Source: Candidatus Bathyarchaeota archaeon JdFR-07 (GTDB taxonomy: Archaea; Thermoproteota; Bathyarchaeia; Bathyarchaeales; Bathycorpusculaceae). Taken from it: a DNA stretch of 49,863 nucleotides. The stretch covers positions 1-49,863 of the forward strand of contig MTLU01000001.1 in assembly GCA_002010975.1 (NCBI GenBank), given 5' to 3'. Under the pieces are notes generated by a model that did no database searches, was not told the DNA's origin, and saw nothing but the letters and a program-made list of their open reading frames with translations. Made by a program: the position numbers and the translations under genes. Positions 9,605 to 19,058 of this stretch are shown here, piece after piece; within the stretch, counting starts at the first letter, position 1, and the number at the start of each line of letters is the position of its first letter.

Positions 9605-10054
9605 ATGGCGTTTATCGACATGCTTGATATGAAGATACTTAAGGCGCTTCAAGTGGATGCTAGAAAACCTGTAATCCAAATAGCTAGGGAAGTAGGAGCC
9701 AATGAAGCTACCGTTAGGAGACGCATAAATAAACTCATAGAACAGGGTATCATTGAGAGATTTACTGTGGTTTTGGATTATCACAAACTTGGACGTATTA
9801 TAAAAGCTTTCATTGGACTTAAAGTACAGCCAGCTAAACTTAAAGAAATTGTTGATCACCTTTCGAGACATCCTGACATCCAAGTACTATATCGGACAAG
9901 CGGAGATACAGATATATTTGCTGAAGTTATCTTTGAAAAAATGGAGGATCTGAAAGAATTTCTTGAAAAAGAATTAGGAATAGATGGAATTTTAGGAACA
10001 ATAGTCACTATTGTTATTGGACCCTATAAAAAGTGCCCATGGACAGGACTTTAA
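9605..10054 (+). CDS. Lrp/AsnC-family transcriptional regulator (HTH + RAM)
   Basis: 149 aa; LDMKILKALQVDARKPVIQIAREVGANEATVRRRINKLIEQGIIERFTVVLDYHKLG. Confidence 0.95.
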   Translation: MAFIDMLDMKILKALQVDARKPVIQIAREVGANEATVRRRINKLIEQGIIERFTVVLDYHKLGRIIKAFIGLKVQPAKLKEIVDHLSRHPDIQVLYRTSGDTDIFAEVIFEKMEDLKEFLEKELGIDGILGTIVTIVIGPYKKCPWTGL

Positions 10055-12153
10055 AGTCTCTGAAGTTGACCCGCATCTATTTCTTTCAGATGAGACGCAA
10101 AATTTGCAGCGATTCTGATGATCGCGTCCTTTTCCGCAGCGGATGCTTTTCCCATATGTAGTTTTTCAGGATTTATTCCAACGGCTTTAAGCCAAATTTT
10201 CGTTTCTTTTATTCTTTTGGCAGTGGTTAGAGCTCCAAAACCGTAATGGCAGTCATTTTCTGAACAGCCTATAATTAGTACACCGTCAGCTCCAGTTTGG
10301 AATGCTTGAAGTATGTGATAAGGGTCAACTCTGCCAGTGCACTTAACTGGAATTATCTGAAAGCCTGCTTTTTCTTTAAGCTGGTTTATATCTTCACGGT
10401 GAGACCAGTTGCATATAAAGGCAACAATACGGGGTTCATTGTCTCTCCAGATTTTTTTTGCTTCCATTACTAAATTGGAGAGTTTCTCATTTGTGAAGTT
10501 AGTCATAGAAATTGCTAAAGCCGGGCATTCAACCGCACAGGTTCCACATCCCTTGCACAAATTTTGATTGACTTTAGCCACGAATTTTTCAACTTTTATG
10601 GCTCCAAACTCGCATATTTTTTCGCAGTTGGCGCAGGCAATGCATTTATCTTCATCCACTATAACATCATCAGGTTCACATAACTCTTCCATTTCTAAGC
10701 ATTGCACACATGGGGCACAGAAGAAACATCTATATGCTTCCCTTATACCCGTCTCTACATCATAACCAAGTTCTACTTCTTGAAAGTTAGTAGAACGTTC
10801 AGAAGCTGCTAGAACTGGCATTAACTGTCTGGGTCTTTTTTCAAAAACTTCTTCGCTTGGAACCCAAGTAGTTTCTGGTATTTCCTTTTCTCTTCCAGCT
10901 TTTAGGTCCATTCCTCTTAGGTAACGATTTATGGAAACTGCTGCCTTTTTACCAGCCGCAATGGCATCTATAACTGATGCGGGTCCTGTGACAACATCTC
11001 CGCCAGCAAAAACTCCCGGCATTTTTGTCTCTAGCGTGAGGGGATCAACGATTATTGTGTTCCTTTTAGAAATTTCAATTGTTTTTGGTAAGAAGGAAAC
11101 ATCTGGTTTTTCTCCTATTGCCAATATGGCTGTATTAACCTGAACCAAGAACTCAGAACCTTCGATGGGAATTGGCCGTCTTCTGCCACTTTCATCTGGT
11201 GGACCCAATCTCATTTTAAGACATTCTACTGCGACTAATTTTCCATTGTCGCCAATGAACCTTTTCGGTGAAGCTAGAAAAAGGAACTTTACTCCTTCGG
11301 CCTTCGCTTCTTCAACTTCTTTATGATGCGCTGGCATCTCCATTTCTGATCGTCTATAGATTATTGTTACTTCATCCACTCCTAGGCGTTTTGCTGTTCT
11401 GGCTGAGTCGATGGCAACGTTCCCTCCTCCTATAACAGCTACTTTTTCTCCCAGTTCAATCTTTTCTCCAGCATTAACTTTTTTTAGAAATTCGATAGAG
11501 TGAAGCACTCCGTGAAGGTTTTCTCCTTCGCAATTAAGATTTAGGCTTTTTGGGGCGCCTGTAGCTATAAAAATAGCTTTATAACCTGCATCAGATAGAC
11601 TTTCTATAGTGAAATCTTTACCAAGGGCAGAGTTCGTTTTTATTTCTACACCTAAATCCATAATATACTGTAACTCTGCGTCAAGCACATCTTTGGGCAA
11701 ACGATACGAAGGAATACATTCTCGAAGCATACCTCCAGCTTTAGAAGATTTTTCAAAAATGGTTACTGGATAGCCTATTCTAACGAGCTCGTAAGCTGCG
11801 GCAATTCCTGCTGGACCAGAACCAATTATCGCTATTTTTTCTTTATATTTTCTTGGTGCTGGTTTTGGCTTTTCATATTTTCCGTCTTTAAGCTCATAGT
11901 CTGCTACAAGTCTTTTTAATGCTCGGATGCTTAGAGCCTCGTCAATGTCTTTTCTTGTGCAAACATCTTCACAGGGGCTGAAGCATACTCTTCCACAAAC
12001 GGCTGGAAGGGGAATATCTTTTCTTATAATTTCTAAGGCTTCTTTCAGTTTTCCTTGACTTATTAAAGCTATATAGGCTTGGATGTTGATGTGGGCGGGG
12101 CAAGCTTTACGACAAGGAGGATAGCATTCTTCAGCATTTTTAACGGATGTCAT
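10051..12153 (-). CDS. GltD-like FAD oxidoreductase fused to 2x[4Fe-4S] ferredoxin and MvhD-like domain (likely start at 12153; ORF open to 12258)
   Basis: CYPPCRKACPAHINIQAYI; GSGPAGIAAAYELVRIGY; CIACANCEKICEFGAIKV; CKGCGTCAVECPALAI; C-terminal IVAFICNWSHREDI...VKCTGRVDPYHILQAFQTGADGVLIIGCSENDCHYGFGALTTAKR. Confidence 0.9.
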   Translation of the reverse strand: MTSVKNAEECYPPCRKACPAHINIQAYIALISQGKLKEALEIIRKDIPLPAVCGRVCFSPCEDVCTRKDIDEALSIRALKRLVADYELKDGKYEKPKPAPRKYKEKIAIIGSGPAGIAAAYELVRIGYPVTIFEKSSKAGGMLRECIPSYRLPKDVLDAELQYIMDLGVEIKTNSALGKDFTIESLSDAGYKAIFIATGAPKSLNLNCEGENLHGVLHSIEFLKKVNAGEKIELGEKVAVIGGGNVAIDSARTAKRLGVDEVTIIYRRSEMEMPAHHKEVEEAKAEGVKFLFLASPKRFIGDNGKLVAVECLKMRLGPPDESGRRRPIPIEGSEFLVQVNTAILAIGEKPDVSFLPKTIEISKRNTIIVDPLTLETKMPGVFAGGDVVTGPASVIDAIAAGKKAAVSINRYLRGMDLKAGREKEIPETTWVPSEEVFEKRPRQLMPVLAASERSTNFQEVELGYDVETGIREAYRCFFCAPCVQCLEMEELCEPDDVIVDEDKCIACANCEKICEFGAIKVEKFVAKVNQNLCKGCGTCAVECPALAISMTNFTNEKLSNLVMEAKKIWRDNEPRIVAFICNWSHREDINQLKEKAGFQIIPVKCTGRVDPYHILQAFQTGADGVLIIGCSENDCHYGFGALTTAKRIKETKIWLKAVGINPEKLHMGKASAAEKDAIIRIAANFASHLKEIDAGQLQRL

Positions 12154-12275
12154 TCTTGAGCCTCTAATTTTTATGCTCAACTGGGTGAAGAGGGTAAAAG
12201 GAATACATAGCGAGAATATTAAACTTACGTTATAAACAACCGCCATCTTATAGAGCAATTCTTATATTTTCCGTT

Positions 12276-13937
12276 TTGGCTCATATGTGCTTCTTCAAGG
12301 AGGCAAGTTCATACTTGATAATAGTACAACAGAAACCGTTAGAAGAAATTTTTGAAATGACTAAAGATTTTCAAAAGATTCTGGTAGCTGGTTGTGATGG
12401 ATGTGCTGCTATAATCCAAGTTGGAGGAGAAAAACAAGCTGAAATACTGAAGATGCTACTGGAAATGAATAGAAAACTAAAAGGCAATGATGGGTTAAAG
12501 GTCAAAGCGTTTTCGGTTTTAAGGCAATGTGATAGACAAATAGTCGCCAGTTCCCTTCGTGCCTTAGTAGAGGATTATGATGCGGTTGTCAGTTTGGCTT
12601 GTGGTGTAGGTGTGCAAACAATTGCCGAGTTATACCCAAATATGCCTGTTATACCAGCCAATAATACTGAATTTATCGGAATGCATGACTTAAAGGAGGA
12701 CAAGTTTTATGAAATGTGTAGAGCATGTGGAGATTGTATTCTTTTTGAAACTGGTGGAGTATGCCCAATAACGAGATGCGCTAAAGGCCTTCTTAATGGT
12801 CCTTGCGGAGGCCAAGCCAAAGGAAAGTGTGAGGTTGGTGGCTGGAAGAAGGATTGTGCTTGGGTACTTATTTACAATCGTTTAAAAGAAAGGAATAGAT
12901 TAGATCTTTTCAAAAAATTCAGAATTCCAAGAGATTATAGGATTTCGGAACATCCAAGAGAGATTGGCGGCGAATATGTTTTAGAAAAAAAAGTGGAGAT
13001 CGAAGAGGTAATCACTCAGTGGAAGGGTGAAGCTTATAGTGAGCTTATGAAGCAGATAAAAGAAGGCAAATTTGTTTTTACAGGAGAACTTGAACCTGTA
13101 AAAACAACAAGTCTTCACGAAGTTATCGAAGGCGCTAAAACGTTAAAGGGGCATGTTGTAGCAATCAACATAACTGATAACCCTACAGCTTTCGGATATA
13201 TGAACGCACTTGTCCCCTCATATCTAATTCAAAAAGAGGCTGGGGTTGAAGCTGTTTACCAGATGACTGCTAGGGATAGAAACCGTCTGGCTCTTCTTTC
13301 CGATGTTCTGGCAGCAGGCACTTTAGGAATAAAGAACATTTTAGTTTTGACTGGCGATTATACAACTGTGGGTGATACGCCTCAATCAAAACCTGTATTT
13401 GATCTTGATTCTGCAACTTTTACGTATATGCTTAGGAAAGTAATAGATGAGGGTGTGGATCTGTCTGGAAATAAAATAGAGAATCCTCCAAAGATGAACA
13501 TAGGGATTGCTGCAGCGCCTAATGCGGATCCTTTAGAACCGGAAATCCTTAAGATTGAGAGAAAAGTGAAGCTTGGAGTCGATTTCATCCAAACACAATG
13601 TGTTTACAGCGTAGAGCAGGCTAAACGTTTTCTAGAAGCAGCATCCTACCTTAAAACTCCGATTCTGATTGGTATTGCACCTTTTAAATCTCGAGCTATG
13701 ATGGACTGGATGATAAAATTTGTTCCAGGGATAAAGGTTCCTGAGGAAGTTGAGCAGCGTCTTCGGAGAGCTAGAGAGAAAGGCAAGGAGGCTTTTCAGG
13801 AAGAGAACATCGAAATTTTTGGTGAGATAATTAGGGAGATTCGAAAGACAACTAATGCTGCGGGGATTCACATGATGGCTATAGGTTTTGAATGGATTGT
13901 ACCGAAAATAATTGAAAGAAGTGGCATAATATCTTAA
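12276..13937 (+). CDS. MetV-like Fe-S/zinc domain fused to methylenetetrahydrofolate reductase (MetF)
   Basis: 553 aa; N-terminal MetV-type CRACGDCILFETGGVCPITRCAKGLLNGPCGG; C-terminal MetF TIM barrel FTGELEPVKTTSLHEVIEGA...ILVLTGDYT; start uncertain (TTG at 12276 or a later TTG). Confidence 0.9.
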   Translation: MAHMCFFKEASSYLIIVQQKPLEEIFEMTKDFQKILVAGCDGCAAIIQVGGEKQAEILKMLLEMNRKLKGNDGLKVKAFSVLRQCDRQIVASSLRALVEDYDAVVSLACGVGVQTIAELYPNMPVIPANNTEFIGMHDLKEDKFYEMCRACGDCILFETGGVCPITRCAKGLLNGPCGGQAKGKCEVGGWKKDCAWVLIYNRLKERNRLDLFKKFRIPRDYRISEHPREIGGEYVLEKKVEIEEVITQWKGEAYSELMKQIKEGKFVFTGELEPVKTTSLHEVIEGAKTLKGHVVAINITDNPTAFGYMNALVPSYLIQKEAGVEAVYQMTARDRNRLALLSDVLAAGTLGIKNILVLTGDYTTVGDTPQSKPVFDLDSATFTYMLRKVIDEGVDLSGNKIENPPKMNIGIAAAPNADPLEPEILKIERKVKLGVDFIQTQCVYSVEQAKRFLEAASYLKTPILIGIAPFKSRAMMDWMIKFVPGIKVPEEVEQRLRRAREKGKEAFQEENIEIFGEIIREIRKTTNAAGIHMMAIGFEWIVPKIIERSGIIS

Positions 13938-13940
13938 TTC

Positions 13941-14474
13941 TTAAAATTCCATGCTTTCTTTTTTGGTTGCTATAAAAACATTTACACCTTTAATTTTTGA
14001 CGGATGTTTTTCAAATTTGAAGCCAAACATCCCTTCAAAATAACCTCTTAAATACGGTGTAGGGAGAGGACAAGATTCTATTTTTATTTCGTTTTTTACA
14101 CGAGAAAATCTACCCCATCCCATAATTTCTAACTCTCTAAGCACTATAGACCAGTTCTGCGGGTCAGAAAAATCTACATCTTTGAAAAAGGGATTTGTAA
14201 GTTTTCTTTTGAAGGCTGTAGCTTTTGCGGCGTTGAGTATTTTCTGGTTTGATAATCCATGAAACAGATCGGATATCATGGTCGTATCCATTAAGATGAC
14301 TCTGCCTCCTCCCATGCGGTATGTATATGGAAGCCAATCATGCATGGCGAGTCTCCTATAAAACTCTAAGGCTGTGGTTAGAGCTTCTTCTTTACTTTTA
14401 ATAAATTTAGATTTTTCAAGAAAAGTAAGATAGTTATACAGATTGTCTGGAATTGTTAAGACGATTTCTTTCAA
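13941..14474 (-). CDS. Hypothetical protein with N-terminal RHH-like segment
   Basis: 177 aa; KEIVLTIPDNLYNYLTFLEKSKFIKSKEEALTTALEFYRRLA resembles ribbon-helix-helix. Confidence 0.6.
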   Translation of the reverse strand: MKEIVLTIPDNLYNYLTFLEKSKFIKSKEEALTTALEFYRRLAMHDWLPYTYRMGGGRVILMDTTMISDLFHGLSNQKILNAAKATAFKRKLTNPFFKDVDFSDPQNWSIVLRELEIMGWGRFSRVKNEIKIESCPLPTPYLRGYFEGMFGFKFEKHPSKIKGVNVFIATKKESMEF

Positions 14475-14562
14475 AGGATTCTTCCTCTTTAAAGCTTTAA
14501 CTTTATTCCAAAACTTTAAAACTTAAACTTATACGTTATTCTTTAAAGGGCGTGTTGAATTC

Positions 14563-15603
14563 ATGGGCTTTGCAAAAATAAGCTATGAGGAATCTCTAGA
14601 AAAGAGTGTTATAGCAACAGGAAAATGTGTGGGTTGTGGCACTTGTGTTGTTGTCTGCCCCTTTGCTTGTTTAGAATATGTTGATGGTAACCCTAAACTG
14701 GTGAAAGAATGCAAAGTTTGCGGCATTTGTGCAGGTGCTTGTCCAAGATATGAATGGTCATGGTCTAAGGCTGAAAATTTTGTTTTTGGTCGAGAGAAAA
14801 AGAATGATGAAAATTTTGGTATATATCGGAAAATGGTGGTTGCTAAGGCGACAGATGATGAGATATTGAAGATCTGTCAAGATGGGGGCGTTGCAACTGC
14901 TTTAGTAGCCTTTGCTTTGGAAGAAGGGTTGATTGATGGTGCAATTCTTTCTGGAAAAAACCGAGAGAAACCCTTCTCTCCGATTCCGAAACTGGCAAAA
15001 AGTAGAGAAGATGTTTTAGAATGTGCTGGAACTAAATACTCTTATTCTCCCAATATTCTTGCAATTACAGATGCTTTAAAGGAGAAAAAGACAAATCTAG
15101 CTTTCGTTGGAACTCCTTGCCAAATCCACGCCATAAGAAAAATGCAAATGGCTGGATTGAAGAAGTATGTTGCCCCGTTAAAGTTTTTGATCGGGCTTAT
15201 GTGTTCTGAAAGCTTCACTTATAAAGGTCTGATGGAGACTCATCTGCAACAAACTTTGGGCATCAACTTACATAAAATAAGGAAAATGAACATTAAAGGT
15301 AAAATGTTGGTAACATTACCTTCAGAGGTTAAGGCTGTCCCCTTAAAGGAAATAAAGAAGTATGTACGAAACAGTTGCAAATTGTGCGATGACTTTAGCT
15401 CTGAGTTGGCTGATATCTCCTTAGGTGGTTTGGGCTTAAATGAGTGGACGTTTGTGATTCTACGTACAGAGACAGGCGAAAAACTTTTTGAATCTGCTCA
15501 AAAAGCTGGGGCTCTAAAAACTAGACCATTAGAGAAGGATGAGTTTGCCTTAAATTTGCTTGTTAAGCTTTCAGCTAAAAAAAGAAAGCAAAAGGTTGAG
15601 TAG
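14563..15603 (+). CDS. frhB: Coenzyme F420 hydrogenase/dehydrogenase beta-subunit family protein
   Basis: 346 aa; CVGCGTCVVVCPFACLEY, CKVCGICAGACP; QDGGVATALVAFALEEGLIDGAI; VGTPCQIHAIRKMQ. Confidence 0.9.
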   Translation: MGFAKISYEESLEKSVIATGKCVGCGTCVVVCPFACLEYVDGNPKLVKECKVCGICAGACPRYEWSWSKAENFVFGREKKNDENFGIYRKMVVAKATDDEILKICQDGGVATALVAFALEEGLIDGAILSGKNREKPFSPIPKLAKSREDVLECAGTKYSYSPNILAITDALKEKKTNLAFVGTPCQIHAIRKMQMAGLKKYVAPLKFLIGLMCSESFTYKGLMETHLQQTLGINLHKIRKMNIKGKMLVTLPSEVKAVPLKEIKKYVRNSCKLCDDFSSELADISLGGLGLNEWTFVILRTETGEKLFESAQKAGALKTRPLEKDEFALNLLVKLSAKKRKQKVE

Positions 15604-15637
15604 TTTCAAGCGAATATGTTGTTTTCGAGATGTCTTT

Positions 15638-16564
15638 ATGAGCCTTGTCACAGCCTTAGCCGGAGGAGTAGGAGCAGCTCGCCTATTAAAAGGCTTGGTC
15701 CATGTTATTCCTCCAGAAAGACTGGTTATTATAGGCAATACAGGAGATGATGTTGAATTTTACGGCCTTCACATATCCCCTGACCTAGACATTCTGATGT
15801 ATACTTTAGCTGGCATTGTAGATGAAACCAAAGGTTGGGGAGTTTCTGGCGATACTTTTAACTGTCTTGAAATGCTCGGCAAGTTAGGTTTTGAAATATG
15901 GTTTAAGCTTGGTGACAGAGATCTTGCAATTCACATTGCTAGAACAAAATTTCTAAATGAAGGTATAACTCTTTCCGAAGTTACATGTAAACTTTGTCAG
16001 AGGTTAGGAGTTAAAGCTAAACTTGTGCCCATGACTAATGACCGCGTTAGTACCAAAATTATTTCAGGTAATCTTTGGTTGGATTTTCAAGAATATTTTG
16101 TGAAGAGGAAAACCGAGGACACAGTAACAGAAGTGGTGTTTGAAGGAGCGGATAAGGCTCAGCCGGCCCCTATGGTTGTTGAAGCATTGGAGGAAGCTGA
16201 AAAAGTAATAATTTGTCCGAGTAACCCGATTTTGAGTGTATCACCCATGCTTTCGATTCCCAAGATAAATGCTGCTTTAAAAAAAACTGACGCGTATATT
16301 GTAGCTGTCAGCCCCATTGTAGGTGGAAAAGCCCTGAAAGGGCCTGCTGACAGAATAATGGCCAGTATGGGCTTAGAAGTTTCAGCTTATGGAGTTGCTG
16401 AATTCTACAAGGATTTTCTTGACCATATAATCATCGATGAAGTTGACAAACACCAGAAGAAACGCATAGAAGCTATAGGTATAAAAGTTACAGTAGCCGA
16501 TACCATTATGAAAAGTCTCGAGGATTCTATTCACTTGGCAAAAATCGTTATGAACGCACAATAA
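15638..16564 (+). CDS. cofD: 2-phospho-L-lactate transferase (F420 biosynthesis), preferred start at 15638
   Basis: TALAGGVGAARLLKGL, GNTGDDVEFYGLHISPDLDILMYTLAG, CPSNPILSVSPML. Confidence 0.93.
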   Translation: MSLVTALAGGVGAARLLKGLVHVIPPERLVIIGNTGDDVEFYGLHISPDLDILMYTLAGIVDETKGWGVSGDTFNCLEMLGKLGFEIWFKLGDRDLAIHIARTKFLNEGITLSEVTCKLCQRLGVKAKLVPMTNDRVSTKIISGNLWLDFQEYFVKRKTEDTVTEVVFEGADKAQPAPMVVEALEEAEKVIICPSNPILSVSPMLSIPKINAALKKTDAYIVAVSPIVGGKALKGPADRIMASMGLEVSAYGVAEFYKDFLDHIIIDEVDKHQKKRIEAIGIKVTVADTIMKSLEDSIHLAKIVMNAQ

Positions 16565-16567
16565 ATT

Positions 16568-16762
16568 TTAGATTTCGCGAATTTCACATTGAAGCTTTTT
16601 GATAACCTCTTCAGCTTTTACAGGTTCTACCTTCAGAGTGTAAAGTCGTCTGGGTGTACGCAATTTCAGCTTTACTACACCTCTAGTTCGTTTTACGTCA
16701 CAATACTCTGCTCGTTCACTTATGGCAATAAATTCTTCCACATCATGGATTTCCGATGGCAT
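16568..16762 (-). CDS. rpl38e: Ribosomal protein L38e
   Basis: 64 aa MPSEIHDVEEFIAISERAEYCDVKRTRGVVKLKLRTPRRLYTLKVEPVKAEEVIKKL; matches eukaryotic L38e layout (MP.KIEEIKDFL...VK..RYLYTL...KAEKL). Confidence 0.85.
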   Translation of the reverse strand: MPSEIHDVEEFIAISERAEYCDVKRTRGVVKLKLRTPRRLYTLKVEPVKAEEVIKKLQCEIREI

Positions 16763-16943
16763 TTTTTAAATCACTTTGGATAACTTTTTGATCAGAAGCA
16801 TGCTTTTATCTGTTTTGGTAGCGACAATATGCGTATAGGTTTAGTAAACTTAGATGACTGTGAAGGTTTGAAAGTAAGTTTATATAGAAAGAAGTTAAAA
16901 GCATTTTCATTTCTTCTGGTGAAAAGTGTTAACCGTCTTTAGA

Positions 16944-17021
16944 TGGTGGGCCGGGCCGGATTTGAACCGACGACCTTCCGCACGTCAAGCGGATGTCCTA
17001 ACCGAGCTAGACTACCGGCCC
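16944..17021 (-). tRNA. tRNA-Val(GAC), CCA encoded
   Basis: GGGCCGG acceptor, TCCGC-TTGACGT-GCGGA anticodon arm, GTCGG-TTCAAAT-CCGGC T-arm, discriminator A + CCA. Confidence 0.95.
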
Positions 17022-17160
17022 TTCTATTTCTGTTATTACAGCTTAAATTATTAAGATTTAGGTCAATGGTATTTTACAAAAATGTTAGGATCGTTTATTT
17101 CTGTTGATATTTTTAAAAGATGATTTCAGTTTTGCTTCGGCTTAGTATTTTGTTTCTTAA

Positions 17161-17667
17161 CTATTGTTTAGCTAGGTATTCTTTTAAAGTTCTAAAGGTA
17201 AAATATCTGTATTGTATAGGGTCTTTTAAGCTGGCTACAAAACTTCCTACCACTTCGGTGTTAGCGGTTTCCAGTTTGAGGTTTCTGCTGAATTGGATGA
17301 ATTCAGCATAGTCTTTATGGAAAGAGATCATCAAGTAGTCGCATCCGAACCCTTCCCCTCTCACAGCAGTAACAACGTTTGGATTTCTCTTAAGGAAAGA
17401 TTCCGCGTTTCTCTGAATTTGGGCAATACTATTCTTAGTAGTTTCAGGACGAAGCTTAATTAAAGTAAAAGCTATAATTTCCAAACCTATTTTTGAAAAT
17501 TCTGGTATTACCGTATATTCTCTTATAAAACCGTTTTTCTCCAACCAACCCCGAGCACGAGTAATAGTAGGCTGCGAAACACCTAAAGCCTTAGCAAGCT
17601 CCCTATCGCTTCGCTTACAGTTGGCAACCATCTCAATAAGCAATCTCTTATAAATATCCTTCAACAC
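17161..17667 (-). CDS. Lrp/AsnC-family transcriptional regulator
   Basis: 168 aa; ELAKALGVSQPTITRARGWLEKNGFIREYTVIPEFSKIGLEIIAFTLIKL. Confidence 0.88.
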   Translation of the reverse strand: MLKDIYKRLLIEMVANCKRSDRELAKALGVSQPTITRARGWLEKNGFIREYTVIPEFSKIGLEIIAFTLIKLRPETTKNSIAQIQRNAESFLKRNPNVVTAVRGEGFGCDYLMISFHKDYAEFIQFSRNLKLETANTEVVGSFVASLKDPIQYRYFTFRTLKEYLAKQ

Positions 17668-17770
17668 ACTAACCTCTTCAAATGAGAAGTAAACTTTTAC
17701 TTCCTAAATTTAATTAAGCCTTTTGCAAAAAGGAAAAGTTTTAGAAACTGCAAACATCTTCTAAAAAAGC

Positions 17771-17858
17771 GCCGGGATGGCGGAGTGGATAACGCGCAGG
17801 CCTTGAGAGCCTGTGGCCTTTCGGGGCCGCGTGGGTTCAAATCCCACTCCCGGCGCCA
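17771..17858 (+). tRNA. tRNA-Ser(TGA), CCA encoded
   Basis: GCCGGGA/TCCCGGC acceptor, CAGGC-CTTGAGA-GCCTG anticodon arm, long variable arm, discriminator G + CCA. Confidence 0.95.
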
Positions 17859-18000
17859 AATTTGCACAAGTTTGTTTGTATCCTGCGATAGGTTCAAATA
17901 TCGGTTTAATTATGGTTTGTTGGTTTACTTAATATTTCAATAAGACTTTAACTTTTATTATAGAAATTGGTGTCAGATCTGATTTGGAGGATAATATTCA

Positions 18001-18801
18001 ATGAAAGTTGCTGTTAGCTCTCGTAATTGTTGCTATTGGCCGCTTCCATTTAAAAAGAGAATTCAAGCCTTTTGTGATTTGGAAATGAGGAAAATAGAAT
18101 ATCACTTATTCTTCGAGTCTGATGTGACCGAACCAAATATCAAGTTTCTCCAAGAAAAGGTGGATAAAGGCGAGGTGGAAATTGTCGGGGTGCACGGAAA
18201 TCTTACGGACAATAGATTAGAGCATATAGCAGATAAATTAGGATGCTCAACAATTTCAGTTCACGTAAATAGAATTGACCTTCAACGAATTTCCGAACTC
18301 TCAGGAAGGTATAAACTTCTCATAGAGTATCCCGAAGACAATGCAGAGAACAAGCAATATCTTATGCACCTTCTAGATAAAGTAGGAGAAAGTGTTGGTG
18401 TTCTTGTCGATTTGCCTGAGGTCTATCACTACGGATTAGTCAAGGGAACCATAAGGAAGCACTTATTGAGTTTCTGGGATAGAATAAGAGCTTTCCACAT
18501 CTCAGACATCACAGGTTACCTTTACAATATGGCTGTTGGGATGGGTTTAGGCAAAGTTGATTTCACAGTCATCAGGGAATTTGATGCGCCTGCAATAATA
18601 GAAATTCACCCAAACTATGGAATCTTTGACTTGATCGCCTCAAAATATAATCTTGAGAAAATAGTTTATGGAAAAGCACAGCTTCCAAATACCAGAATGT
18701 TAGAGAAATATTCTAAGGAATTTGATTTGAAAAATTATGAGTTCAAATCGAAATTTCATGAAATATCTGAGAAAGACCGACTAGCTGAGAAACTCGGTTA
18801 G
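18001..18801 (+). CDS. Sugar-phosphate isomerase/epimerase-like TIM-barrel protein
   Basis: 266 aa; VGVHGNLTDNRLEHIADKLG...VGVLVDLPEVYHYG...FHISDITGYLYN...IIEIHPNYG. Confidence 0.55.
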   Translation: MKVAVSSRNCCYWPLPFKKRIQAFCDLEMRKIEYHLFFESDVTEPNIKFLQEKVDKGEVEIVGVHGNLTDNRLEHIADKLGCSTISVHVNRIDLQRISELSGRYKLLIEYPEDNAENKQYLMHLLDKVGESVGVLVDLPEVYHYGLVKGTIRKHLLSFWDRIRAFHISDITGYLYNMAVGMGLGKVDFTVIREFDAPAIIEIHPNYGIFDLIASKYNLEKIVYGKAQLPNTRMLEKYSKEFDLKNYEFKSKFHEISEKDRLAEKLG

Positions 18802-19058
18802 TTCAAAAAAGGTCAGCGTCAAGGTGCCAAATTTTGTAGCCTTGGGAGAGTGTTCCAATGCTTTATTAAATTGGCAATTTTAACTGCCTTTGTGTTGAGG
18901 GAAAACAAGGATTTAAACCAAGGTTTGGATCTAACTTGGCGTCATTAAATCTATGATCAGTGTGTTGTTTAATCTAGATGAACTTAATGAAAATACTGGT
19001 AGTTTTAGTTTTAAAATCACAAAGTATTTAGAAAACTTTTGTTACATATCTTTTTTAC

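Noticed and set aside
12154-12258. N-terminal extension of the GltD-MvhD ORF
   Set aside because: Family homology begins at MTSVKNAEECYPPCRKACP; extension is likely promoter/5' region
17697-17897. Minus-strand 66-aa ORF reading WDLNPRGPERPQALKACALSTPPSRR
   Set aside because: Antisense translation of tRNA-Ser; a classic spurious ORF
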